Below the pieces are notes generated by a model that saw only the letters and a program-made list of their open reading frames with translations, ran no database searches and was not told the origin of the DNA. A program made the position numbers and the translations under genes. A stretch of 32,486 nucleotides of DNA from Candidatus Latescibacterota bacterium. GTDB taxonomy: Bacteria; Krumholzibacteriota; Krumholzibacteriia; LZORAL124-64-63. Position 1 is the stretch's first letter; every line of letters starts with the position of its first letter. Below, in pieces: positions 7,873 to 17,200 of this stretch. Location of the stretch: the NCBI GenBank assembly GCA_030658975.1, contig JAUSBL010000003.1, forward strand, positions 1 to 32,486, written 5' to 3'.

Positions 7873-9678
7873 ATGGGCCGGCGTCGCCTGTTCTGGCAGC
7901 TCTTCCCCGCCTTCGTGGCGATCACCACCCTGTCGCTGATCGCCGTCTCCGCGCTGACCGCGCACGTCGTGCGCACCTCGTTCCGCGACCGCGCCGTCAC
8001 GGACATGCGGCACGATGTCGGCGAGATCGGGATCGATTTCGAGGTCTGGTTCCCCGCCGCCGCGCCGTCGGCCGAGCGCGACGCGGCGTGCCGCGACCAG
8101 TCGCGACGACTGGGCGCCCGCCTCACGATCATCGCTCCCGACGGGACCGTGCTCGGCGACTCCGACGGGGACTCCGCCGCGCTGGAGAATCACGCCGACC
8201 GCGCGGAGGTGCAGGCGGCGCTCGCCGGCCGCTCCTCCACCGCGATCCGTGAAAGCCGCACCCTGGGGCACGATCTCATCTATTACGCAGAGCCCCTGGT
8301 CCGCGGCGGCGAGACGGTCGCCGTGCTGCGCCTGGCGGTCTCCGCCGTCTTCGTCGACGCCGAACTGGCTGCCATCCGGGAGCGGATCACCCTGAGCGCG
8401 CTGGCGGTGGCGCTGCTGGCGGCCGCGGTCAGTCTGTGGATCAGCCGCCGGCTGAGCCGGCCGCTCGAACAGCTGCGGCGCAGCGCGGAGCTCTACGCGG
8501 CCGGCGACCTGGAGCACCGCCTGCCGCCGGCGGAGACGAGCGAGATCGACCAGCTGGCCGAGGCCATGAACGCCATGGCGGCCCAGCTCGACGAGCGCAT
8601 CCGAGCCGCGGAACGCCAGCGGGACGAGCTCGAGGCCGTGTTCGCGGGCATGGTCGAGGGGGTCCTGCTGATCGACGCCCGCCAGCGCATCGTCAGCCTG
8701 AACCAGGCCGGCGCCGACCTGCTGGGCGTGCCCCGCGAAGGCGCTGCGGGCCGCACCGTGCCCGAGGCGCTGCGGCACGCCGCGCTGCAGCGCTTCATCG
8801 AGCGCACGGCGGGTGAGGCGGCGGCCGCCGCCTGCGAGGCCGACCTGGAACTGCCCGGCACCGACGGCGGGACGGTCCACCTGCGCGTGCACGGGGTGCG
8901 GTTGGAGCGCCCGGGCGAGCCGCCGCGCACGCTGGTGGTCATGCACGACGTGACCCGCATGCGCAAGCTGGAGAACGTGCGCCAGGAGTTCGTGGCCAAC
9001 GTGTCGCACGAGCTCAAGACACCCGTCACCTCGATCAAGGGCTTCGTCGAAACACTGCGCGACGGCGCACTCGACCACCCCGCAGACGCGCGGCGCTTCC
9101 TGGACATCGTCGCCCGCCAGGCCGACCGTCTGCAGGCGATCATCGAGGATCTGCTCTGCCTGTCGCGGCTGGAGCAGGGCACCGGCCAGACCAGCCGCGA
9201 AATGGGGGTCTACCCGGTAGCCGGCGTCCTGGCCGCAGCCGTGCAGACCTGCCAGCCCCACGCCGACGCGCGCGGCGCGCTGCTGGTGGTGACCTGCGAG
9301 CCGGGACTGCGCGCCCACCTCGACCCGCCGCTGCTGGAGCAGGCCCTGGTCAACCTCATCGAGAACGCCATCAAGTACAACGAAGAGGGCACGCGGGTCA
9401 CCGTGTCGGCGCGCGAGGACGGGGACGTGGTGCGCATCGTCGTGGCCGACGACGGCCGCGGCATCGAGGCCCGGCACCTGCCGCGGCTCTTCGAGCGTTT
9501 CTACCGCGAGGACCGGGCCCGCAGCCGGCAGGAGGGCGGCACCGGCCTGGGCCTGGCCATCGTCAAGCACATCGCGCTGTTCCACGGCGGGGAGGTGGAC
9601 GTGCGCTCCACGCCCGGCGGGGGCAGCGAGTTCACGCTGACGCTGCCGAGCCGGCCGGCCGCAGTCCGTCCGGGGTAG
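7873..9678 (+). CDS. PhoR-like sensor histidine kinase (TM-sensor-TM-HAMP-PAS-HisKA-HATPase)
   Basis: The protein has 601 residues. Order of parts: a first membrane helix (about 10-33), an extracytoplasmic sensor region (about 34-170), a second membrane helix (about 172-193), HAMP (about 194-250), PAS (about 255-365), then HisKA with the phosphorylated His379 in NVSHELKTP. The ATPase domain shows the N box NLIENAIKYN (Asn498), the G1 box DDGRGIE, the F box LFERFYRED and the G2 box GGTGLGLAIVKH. This is the PhoR/ResE type that phosphorylates the adjacent regulator. I start at ATG 7873 with AGGA upstream rather than the TTG at 7852, which would overlap the regulator's last codons. The gene ends only 3 bp from the convergent gene's stop. 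Confidence 0.92.
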   Translation: MGRRRLFWQLFPAFVAITTLSLIAVSALTAHVVRTSFRDRAVTDMRHDVGEIGIDFEVWFPAAAPSAERDAACRDQSRRLGARLTIIAPDGTVLGDSDGDSAALENHADRAEVQAALAGRSSTAIRESRTLGHDLIYYAEPLVRGGETVAVLRLAVSAVFVDAELAAIRERITLSALAVALLAAAVSLWISRRLSRPLEQLRRSAELYAAGDLEHRLPPAETSEIDQLAEAMNAMAAQLDERIRAAERQRDELEAVFAGMVEGVLLIDARQRIVSLNQAGADLLGVPREGAAGRTVPEALRHAALQRFIERTAGEAAAAACEADLELPGTDGGTVHLRVHGVRLERPGEPPRTLVVMHDVTRMRKLENVRQEFVANVSHELKTPVTSIKGFVETLRDGALDHPADARRFLDIVARQADRLQAIIEDLLCLSRLEQGTGQTSREMGVYPVAGVLAAAVQTCQPHADARGALLVVTCEPGLRAHLDPPLLEQALVNLIENAIKYNEEGTRVTVSAREDGDVVRIVVADDGRGIEARHLPRLFERFYREDRARSRQEGGTGLGLAIVKHIALFHGGEVDVRSTPGGGSEFTLTLPSRPAAVRPG

Positions 9679-9681
9679 GGA

Positions 9682-10788
9682 TCAGTTCCCGATGGTGGGT
9701 TCCCGGCCGCCGGCGATCCCGAAAGGGAGGCCCAGCATGCTCAGGTTGACGCCCATCGCGAAGCTGTCGTTGCGGTTGAGGTTGAAGGCGAGGCCCGGCC
9801 GCAGGCCGGCGACCTCGAACAGGCCCGGGTAGAGGTTCACGCGCAGCTTGTAATCCTTGGACCGCGCCCACAGCACCGAAGCGAGCAGCGAGTTGTGGCG
9901 GTCGTAGAAGACGCCGGCGGTCGCCGCCAGTTCGGCCCCCTTGTGGTACTGCGTGATGTCGATCAGCACGTCGGCCTTCATCCCGGCGCCGAACGAGAGG
10001 CTGCGGCCGTTGTCCCAGGTCCGCGACAGGCCGAGTTCGCCGTGCGTGCCGTAGTGGTAGAACAGGCTCCAGTGCTCCCATTTCGGCAGGTCCAGCTTCA
10101 TGGCGAAGTTCTGCCCGTTGTTGACGAGCGTCTGGTGCCAGGGATCGATCATCGGCTGGTAGGACCAATCGCTCATGTGCAGGGTCTCGCCGAAGAATCG
10201 GCAGACCCCCTCGTTGCTGAACAGGATGATGCTCGCCGGGTCGAACAGCAGGATGTCGGCGACCGGATCGGTGGTCCAGCCGTCGTAGTCGTCGTTCTCG
10301 ACCACCTCGTTCAGCAGGTGGTAGAGCATCAGCGTGCCGCCGCTCCAGACCGACGCGTGCTCGTAGCCGTGCGCGCGGTACCACTCCTGGGTCATGCGGT
10401 AACTCATCCCGCCGCCGAGCAGGTGCTGCGTGTAGTTCGGCCAGTAGTGGGCCTTGCCGCTGTTGAAGCTGACCGGGATGACCTCGCGTTGCAGGAAGTC
10501 CCACCAGCCCTCCGCCTGGATGGCGCCGCCGGGATCGGCCAGATTCTTCCAGACGTTCTTCCAGCCCTGCCGGTAGTCGACGTCCAGGGGATGGTTGTCG
10601 CGGCTCGACAGCTGCATGATCCCCCAACCGCCGTTGACGACCAGGCGCAGGGGATGGATGAGCGAATCGGTGCCGTACTCCAGCCCGTGATAGAAGTAGG
10701 CGCGCGGTTCCTCTTCGGCGCGGGCGGGGCCGGCCAGGGTGGCGACGAGCAGCAGGGCGAGCGAAGCGGCGAACAGGACTCTGTGCAT
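9682..10788 (-). CDS. Exported protein of unknown function
   Basis: I do not recognise this 368-residue protein. It starts with a clear Sec signal peptide (MHRVLFAASLALLLVATLAG, cleavage probably after ARA). The first half is rich in Trp, Tyr and His (HYWPNYTQHLLGGGMSYR, WSGGTLMLYHLLNEV) and includes a hydrophobic stretch PVADILLFDPASIILFS. The second half alternates polar and hydrophobic residues with aromatic ends (LSFGAGMKADVLIDITQYH, GLRPGLAFNLNRNDSFAMG), as in outer-membrane beta-strands. An outer-membrane or periplasmic barrel-like protein is plausible but not proven. The ATG at 10857 has GGAAG upstream and would add 23 residues before the signal, so 10788 is preferred. It converges on the kinase gene with 3 bp between stops. 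Confidence 0.7.
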   Translation of the reverse strand: MHRVLFAASLALLLVATLAGPARAEEEPRAYFYHGLEYGTDSLIHPLRLVVNGGWGIMQLSSRDNHPLDVDYRQGWKNVWKNLADPGGAIQAEGWWDFLQREVIPVSFNSGKAHYWPNYTQHLLGGGMSYRMTQEWYRAHGYEHASVWSGGTLMLYHLLNEVVENDDYDGWTTDPVADILLFDPASIILFSNEGVCRFFGETLHMSDWSYQPMIDPWHQTLVNNGQNFAMKLDLPKWEHWSLFYHYGTHGELGLSRTWDNGRSLSFGAGMKADVLIDITQYHKGAELAATAGVFYDRHNSLLASVLWARSKDYKLRVNLYPGLFEVAGLRPGLAFNLNRNDSFAMGVNLSMLGLPFGIAGGREPTIGN

Positions 10789-10949
10789 GACCGTCCGTGT
10801 CCCGGGAATGAGGCGGAAAAAGCCGCCGGAGGCCGGCGTGGCGGGCCGAATATCCATCTGTCTTCCGCGGTCCGCAAGCTCCCATGTCGGCGGTGGATCC
10901 CCCTATTGACAGCAGGGTGATCGCAGGCCACTGTTGATCTCACAGATTC

Positions 10950-10960
10950 GAAACCGTTTC
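10950..10960. promoter_or_regulatory. Short palindrome upstream of the cytochrome gene
   Basis: GAAACCGTTTC is palindromic except at its central base and lies 26 bp before the cytochrome ATG. A consensus -35 hexamer TTGACA is at 10906-10911, but no convincing -10 follows at the proper distance. It could be an operator (LacI-type sites have this look) or chance. Confidence 0.2.
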
Positions 10961-10986
10961 TCAAGACGCAGCCGGGAGTCACCGCC

Positions 10987-13800
10987 ATGCCGATCCCGTC
11001 CCGCGCCGTCCGGCGTCCGCTGCTGCTGGTAGCACTGCCCTGGCTCCTGGTATCGCTCGCCGGCGCCGCCGCCGCCCAGACGATCGACGATTGCCTGGTC
11101 TGCCACGAGGACCAGACCCTGACCAAGAACCGCGGCGGCAACGTCGTTTCCCTGTACGTCGCCAAGAATGTCTTCGAGGGCTCGGTGCACGGCCGCGGGG
11201 GGCTGGCCTGCGTCGACTGCCACGCGGACCTGGCCGGCGTCGGGGGCGAGCACGAGTCCCGTCTCGCACCGGTGGATTGCGCCACGTGCCACGACGACGT
11301 CGCGACGATCTACGCGGGCAGCCTGCACGGGCGGCGGGTGGCTGCCGGGGATCCGAACGCGCCGAGCTGCGCGGACTGCCACGGCGCCCACGACATCCTG
11401 CCGCCCGAAGAGCCGACCTCCCGGGTGAACCGCTTCAACATCCCGCTGATGTGCGGCGGTTGCCACAAGGAGGGGACGCCGGTCACGCGGATGTACGACA
11501 TCCCGCAGGACAGCATCCTGACCCACTACTCGCAGAGCATCCACGGAGAGGGCCTGTTCAAGCGCGGGCTGACCATCTCCGCGGTCTGCGTCGACTGCCA
11601 CACCGCCCACGACGTGCGCCCCCACACCGACTCCAAGTCGTCGATCTCGCGCGACCGCGTGGCGGCCACCTGCCAGAAGTGCCACGGGCGCATCGAGCAG
11701 GTCCACCAGAAGGTGATCGAGGGCGCACTGTGGGAGAAGGAGCCCCACAAGGTCCCGGCCTGCGTCGAATGCCACCAGCCCCACCGCGTGCGCCGCGTCA
11801 CTTACCAGGAGGGCGTCTCGGACGGCGAGTGCCTGGCCTGCCACGGCCGCCGGGACCTGTCGGTGGTGCGCGGCGACGAGACTGTCTCCCTCTTCGTCGA
11901 CGCCGCCGAGGCCGGCGGCTCGGCGCACCGCAAGGTGACCTGCGCCCAGTGCCATACCGGCACGACGCCGAACCACCCCGAGCGGGCCTGCGCCACGGTC
12001 ACCGGCCGGGTCGACTGCTCCATCTGCCACGCCGAGCAGGTGAACCTCTACGCCGAGAGCACCCACGGCACGCTGCTGGCGCGCGGCGACCCCGATGCGC
12101 CCCAGTGCCGCACCTGCCACGGCACGCACGGCGTCCGGTTGCACGTCGACCCCCGGTCGCCCACCTACGTCAGCAACGTCGCCGTGCTGTGCGCGGAGTG
12201 CCATGGGGCCGGCGGCAAGGCCGACGTCCGCTACACGGGCCGCGACAAGGGGATGGTGGAGAACTACGCGGAGAGCGTGCACGGCCGGGCCATCCAGCAG
12301 AGCGGCCTGGTCGTCTCGGCGACCTGCACCGACTGCCACACCGCCCACCACGTCCTGCCGCAGACCGACGTGCGCTCGTCCATCAACCGCAGCCGGATCG
12401 TGGGTACCTGCGCCCACTGCCACGAAGGCATTTTCGAAACCTTCCGCAACAGCATCCACTTCACGGGGGAGGAGCGCGACGGCGTCCAGCTGCCGATGTG
12501 CAACGACTGCCACTCCTCGCACGAGATCACCGAGACCGACGCCCGGGGCTTCATGCACGAGATCGTCACCACCTGCGGCCACTGCCACCAGGACGTCACG
12601 GACTCCTACTTCGAGACGTTCCACGGCAAGGTCGTCAAGCTGGGCTACACCGAGACGGCCAAGTGCCAGGACTGCCACGGCTCCCACGACATCCTGCCGC
12701 CCGGCGACCCGGCCTCGACGCTCTCGCGCGACAACATCGTGGCCACCTGCGCCCAGTGCCATCCCGAGTCGCACCGCCGCTTCGCGGGCTACCTGACGCA
12801 CGCCACGCACCACGACAAGGACAAGTACCCGTTCATCCACTACACATGGCTGTTCATGACGTCGCTGCTGGTGGGCACCTTCGCCTTCTTCGGCATCCAC
12901 ACGCTGCTGTGGCTGCCGCGCTCGATCATGGCCCTGAAGCACTCGCGCCAGCTGCGCCGCGACCAGCAGCCGGGCGAGAAGCAGTTCCGCCGCTTCCAGC
13001 GCCTGCCGCGCTACCTGCACATCCTGGTGATCGTCAGCTTCCTGGGCCTGGCGGTCACCGGCATGACCCTGAAGTTCGCCTACTTCGGGTGGGCGCAGTG
13101 GATCTCCCACGCCCTGGGCGGCTTCCAGGGCACCGGCGTGATCCACCGTCTCTGCGCCCTGATCACGTTCTTCTACTTCACGCGCCACATCATCGACATC
13201 TTCTGGCGCAAGAAGCAGTCCGGCCTGGGCTGGGTGGGATTCCTGACCGGCCCCAACTCGATGATGCCCAAGAAGCGCGACGGCGTGGAGTTCGTGCAGA
13301 CGATCCGCTGGTTCGTCGGCCTGGGCCCGCGGCCCGAGTACGGCCGCTGGACCTACTGGGAGAAGTTCGACTACTTCGCGGTGTTCTGGGGCGTGGGCAT
13401 GATCGGCCTGTCGGGCCTCATCCTGTGGTTCCCCGAGGTGTTCACCCGCGTGCTGCCGGGCTGGTTCGTCAACGTGGCGACCATCATCCACTCGGACGAG
13501 GCGCTGCTGGCGACCGGGTTCATCTTCACGGTGCACTTCTTCAACACGCACTTCCGGCCCGACCGCTTCCCCATGGACCCGGTCATCTTCACCGGCCGGA
13601 TGTCCCTGGAGGAGTTCAAGGCCGACCGGCCCCGCGAGTACCGCGAGCTGGTCGAGTCCGGGGAACTGGAGAAGCACCTGGTCGACCCCCTGTCGCCGAA
13701 CATGGTCCGGGCGCTCAAGGTGTTCGGATTCACGGCGCTGGGGATCGGGTTGAGCCTGATCGTCCTGATCATCTGGGCCGAAATTTTCGGTTACCGATGA
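10987..13800 (+). CDS. 19-heme cytochrome c fused to a b-type cytochrome membrane domain
   Basis: The protein has 937 residues. A signal peptide (about 1-30) exports the N-terminal domain, which contains 19 CxxCH heme c sites from CLVCH (36-40) to CAQCH (588-592). Many sit in a repeated pattern where an S-x-HG motif (SVHG, SLHG, SIHG, STHG) supplies a likely distal histidine. From about residue 614 there are about six hydrophobic segments with conserved histidines (RYLHILVI, VIHRLCAL, FTRHIIDIFW, IIHSDEALLA, FTVHFFNTHFRPDRFP), resembling a cytochrome b561/formate-dehydrogenase-gamma quinol-oxidising domain. The layout suggests electron transfer between membrane quinol and periplasmic heme chain; the terminal partner is unknown. 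GGGAG precedes the ATG. The stop codon lies inside the left arm of the adjacent palindromic element. Confidence 0.92.
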   Translation: MPIPSRAVRRPLLLVALPWLLVSLAGAAAAQTIDDCLVCHEDQTLTKNRGGNVVSLYVAKNVFEGSVHGRGGLACVDCHADLAGVGGEHESRLAPVDCATCHDDVATIYAGSLHGRRVAAGDPNAPSCADCHGAHDILPPEEPTSRVNRFNIPLMCGGCHKEGTPVTRMYDIPQDSILTHYSQSIHGEGLFKRGLTISAVCVDCHTAHDVRPHTDSKSSISRDRVAATCQKCHGRIEQVHQKVIEGALWEKEPHKVPACVECHQPHRVRRVTYQEGVSDGECLACHGRRDLSVVRGDETVSLFVDAAEAGGSAHRKVTCAQCHTGTTPNHPERACATVTGRVDCSICHAEQVNLYAESTHGTLLARGDPDAPQCRTCHGTHGVRLHVDPRSPTYVSNVAVLCAECHGAGGKADVRYTGRDKGMVENYAESVHGRAIQQSGLVVSATCTDCHTAHHVLPQTDVRSSINRSRIVGTCAHCHEGIFETFRNSIHFTGEERDGVQLPMCNDCHSSHEITETDARGFMHEIVTTCGHCHQDVTDSYFETFHGKVVKLGYTETAKCQDCHGSHDILPPGDPASTLSRDNIVATCAQCHPESHRRFAGYLTHATHHDKDKYPFIHYTWLFMTSLLVGTFAFFGIHTLLWLPRSIMALKHSRQLRRDQQPGEKQFRRFQRLPRYLHILVIVSFLGLAVTGMTLKFAYFGWAQWISHALGGFQGTGVIHRLCALITFFYFTRHIIDIFWRKKQSGLGWVGFLTGPNSMMPKKRDGVEFVQTIRWFVGLGPRPEYGRWTYWEKFDYFAVFWGVGMIGLSGLILWFPEVFTRVLPGWFVNVATIIHSDEALLATGFIFTVHFFNTHFRPDRFPMDPVIFTGRMSLEEFKADRPREYRELVESGELEKHLVDPLSPNMVRALKVFGFTALGIGLSLIVLIIWAEIFGYR

Positions 13801-13974
13801 TGCTGCCAAACCATAGGGCGTGATCACCCTCGTGACAGGGGACGCGCGCCGGGCACCTCGTGTGCTCGGCGCGCTTGGCCTTCCGGCCCTTTCGCCATCC
13901 TGGCTTCAGGGTCTCCAGGACACCCCTGTCACGAGAGTGATCACGCCCTATGGGTTGGCGGCATCGCGGTAACC
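13789..13974. mobile_element. MITE-like palindromic element (186 bp)
   Basis: Core inverted repeats at 13805-13841 and 13923-13959 match at 35 of 37 positions (each contains CATAGGGCGTGATCAC or its complement). Weaker pairing extends outward to GGTTACCG at 13789 and CGGTAACC at 13967-13974. Inside are further stem-loops: 13844-13856 with 13862-13874 (13 bp, one G-T pair), GGCC-TTCC-GGCC near 13876, and TCCTGG...CCAGGA near 13898-13920. There is no coding capacity, consistent with a miniature non-autonomous element; a structured RNA or large terminator is the alternative. The rest of the 406-bp gap (13975-14100) shows nothing else recognisable before the promoter. Confidence 0.6.
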
Positions 13975-14100
13975 TTAAGGACAGGGTCCCGAGAGACATA
14001 TGGTGGCGCGTGGGACGGAATTGGGGTATTCATATTGGCCTCGGCAAGCTGGGCTTCGGGGAATACTGAGGCTCAAGTTCAAACCCCCGCCTGCCGATAA

Positions 14101-14129
14101 TTGATATTAGGTCTGATTTAGTGTAGAAT
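14101..14129 (+). promoter_or_regulatory. Sigma-70-type promoter for the propeller protein
   Basis: TTGATA (14101-14106, 5 of 6) and TAGAAT (14124-14129, 5 of 6) are separated by exactly 17 bp in an AT-rich patch of an otherwise GC-rich region. This predicts a transcript start near 14136 and a leader of about 70 nt before the ATG at 14207. Confidence 0.6.
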
Positions 14130-14206
14130 TGTGCGACGCTGCCCGGGCGGTCCCGCGGGTGCGGTGGTCGTCCAACGTCGGTCTGTCAGTGGAAAGGACA
14201 TCCACG

Positions 14207-17200
14207 ATGTTCAAGTTGCCGAAGTCCGCGCCCCACACCGGGGTCATCTCCCTACTGTCACTGCTGCTCGCCTTCGCCGCCGGCCCAGCCGCGGCGCAAT
14301 GGTCGGACGCAACCACGCCCGCCCTGGCGGATGCTACTCCCAGCCACGGCGTGTCCTGGGCCGACTTCGACCTGGACGGCGACCTGGACATCTACCTGGC
14401 GAACAACGGCGTCAACAAGCTGTTCCGCAACGGCGGCGCGGACCCGGGCAACCCCGGCCAGTGGCTGTGGACGAACGTGGCGCCCACCAACGGGACGGGC
14501 ATCGGCAGCAGCCAGGTTTCGAGCGTGGGTGTCTGGGGCGACTACGACAACGACGGCGACCCCGACCTCTACCTCTCGAACACGCAGGGCGCGAACCACC
14601 TCTTCCGCAATGACCCGGTCAACCCCGGTTTCCCGGAAGATCCCAACCGCGTCTTCGTGGACGTCACCAACTCGCTGGTGCTCGGCTCGACCCGGGCCAG
14701 CCACTCCGCGGCCTGGGTCGACTACGACAACGACGGCGACCTCGACCTCTACATCTGCGACGCGATCAGCAACTACCTGCTGCGCAACGACGGCGCCGAC
14801 CCCCAGGCCCCCGGTTTCACCACGTTCACCGACGTGACGGCCGCCACCGGCGCCACGAGCACCTTCGACAGCCAGGGTCTGGCCTGGGCCGACTACGACC
14901 GGGACGGCGACCAGGATCTCTTCATCGCCAACTACAACGGCCCGAGCCAGATGCTGCGCAACGACCCCCAGACCCCCAGCGATCCCGACGATCCCGACCG
15001 CGTCTTCGTGAACGTGACCGCGGCCGCCGGCCTGACGCACACCGGACCCAGCCGCGGCGCGGCCTGGGGCGACTTCGACAACGACGGCGACCTGGACCTC
15101 TACCTCACCAACTACGGCACCGCGAACCGCCTGTACCGCAACAACGGCGGCATCTTCCAGTCGATCGGCGTCGCGGCGGGCGTCGCGGACGCCGGCAACG
15201 GGCGCCACTGCAGCTGGGTCGACTACGACAACGACGCCGACCTGGATCTCTGGGTCACCAACTACGACAACGGGATCGTGACGCAGAACAGCCGCCTGTA
15301 CCGCAACGACGGGCCCGACGGGCTGAACCCCAACGGCTGGCTGTTCGTGGACGCCGCCGATGTCCTGCTCGCCAACGACCTCGGCCTGGGCTCCGCGGCC
15401 GGCTGGGCCGACTACGACGCCGATGGCGACACAGACATGTACTTCGTCAACTGGAACGCGGACCGCCCCAACAAGCTCGTCCGCAACGACCTGGCCAGCG
15501 GCGCCGACTACCTGCACCTCGACCTCGTCGGCCGTCTCTCGAACGCCTCGGCCATCGGCGCCCGCGTGCGCGTGGTCACCGGCACCCACTCGCAGGTCCG
15601 CGAGATCAACGGCGGCGAGGGCTACCACGGCCAGAACAGCCTGCGGGCGGAGTTCGGCCTCGGTATGAGCGCCGTGATCGACTCGTTGATCGTGCGCTGG
15701 CCCTCGGGCGTCGTCCAGCAACTCGGTTCGGTCGGAGCGAGCCAGTTGCTCGAGGTCGTGGAACCCGGCCCGGACTCCCCGGTCATGGCCGCCGAGCCGG
15801 CCTACACCTCCGGCACGACCAACACCGTGTCCTGGAGCGACGAGTCCGGCAGCGGCGCCGTCGCGTACCGCGTGCAGGCCGCGCTGGACACCGGATTCGC
15901 CACGCTGGTGGGCGACTCGGGCTGGATCGCCGGCCTCTCGCACGAGTTCACTGGACTGTCCGACGGCCAGCTCGTCCGCTACCGGGTTCGCGCGCGCGAC
16001 GCGCTCGGCATCGCCTCGCGCTGGTCGGGCGCCGTGGGCTCGCTCCAGGACGACGCGCCCCCCGTCTCGTCGCTCAACGCCATCGCGAGCCCGCAGCAGG
16101 ACGTGCCGTTCAGCGTCGCGTACCTGGCCACGGACACCGGCAGCGGCGTGGCCTCGGTCGGCCTCTACTACCGCGTGGCCCCGGCCCCCTGGACGCTCTT
16201 CGGCACCCGGTCCGACGGGCAGCCCTTCGTCTTCACCAGCCCCCAGGGTCCGGCCACCTACGAGCTGTACTCGATCGCCACCGACAACATCGGCAACGTG
16301 GAAGCGGCGCCGCCGATGCCCGACGTCACGGTCGTCGTCGAGCCGTCGCACTGGGTCAACGTCGCCCCGGCCGACGGCTCGGGCGTCGGCAACAACGGCA
16401 ACGGCCGCGGCGCCGCCTGGGGCGACTACGACGGCGACGGCCTCTACGACCTGTTCATCACCAACCGGCCCGTCTGGTTCCTGCCGAACGACGACACCGA
16501 CCACCTCTTCCACAACCTGGGCCCCGACCTGGGCAACCCCGACTCCTGGCTCTTCCAGGACATCACCACCGGCGCCATGGCCGACCCGGCCTACGGGCAG
16601 GGCATCTCCTGGGGCGACTTCGACGGCGACGGCGACCTGGACGTGTACCAGTCCAACATGGCCGTGGGCGGGCCGGCGCCCAACCACCTCTGGCGCAACA
16701 ACGGCAACGGCTCGTTCACGGACATCGCGCCGCAGACCGGCACGACCGACCCCGCCGGCAGCGGCCGCGCCGCGACCTGGGTCGACTTCGACCTCGACGG
16801 CGACCTCGACCTGTACCTCTGCAACGACGGCCCCAACTACCTGTGGCGCAACGACGGGGAAGACCCGATGAATCCGGGGCAGTGGCTGTTCGTCAACGTC
16901 GCGCCGACCGACGGCACGGGCGTCGGCGACGACATGTACACCATGGGCTGTTCGTGGATCGACTACGACAACGACGGCGACCCCGACCTCCACCTCGCCA
17001 ACTACGACAACGGTCCCAACCGGCTCTTCCGTAACGACGGCGAAAATCCCCTGAACCCCGGCCAGTGGGTCTTCACGAACGTGGCGGCGCTGATGGGCAT
17101 CGAGGACACGGGCAACGGGATGAACGCCAGCTGGGGCGACTACGACAACGACGGCTGGCTCGACTTCTACCTGGCCAACGACGGCGCCAACCGCCTCTAC

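Noticed and set aside
10903..13827. 974-residue open frame antisense to the cytochrome gene
   Set aside because: High-GC shadow; the plus strand encodes 19 CxxCH sites and membrane helices.
13789..13974. Integron attC site
   Set aside because: The outer ends are GGTTACCG and CGGTAACC rather than the RYYYAAC/GTTRRRY core pair in the required orientation, and there is no integrase or cassette array.
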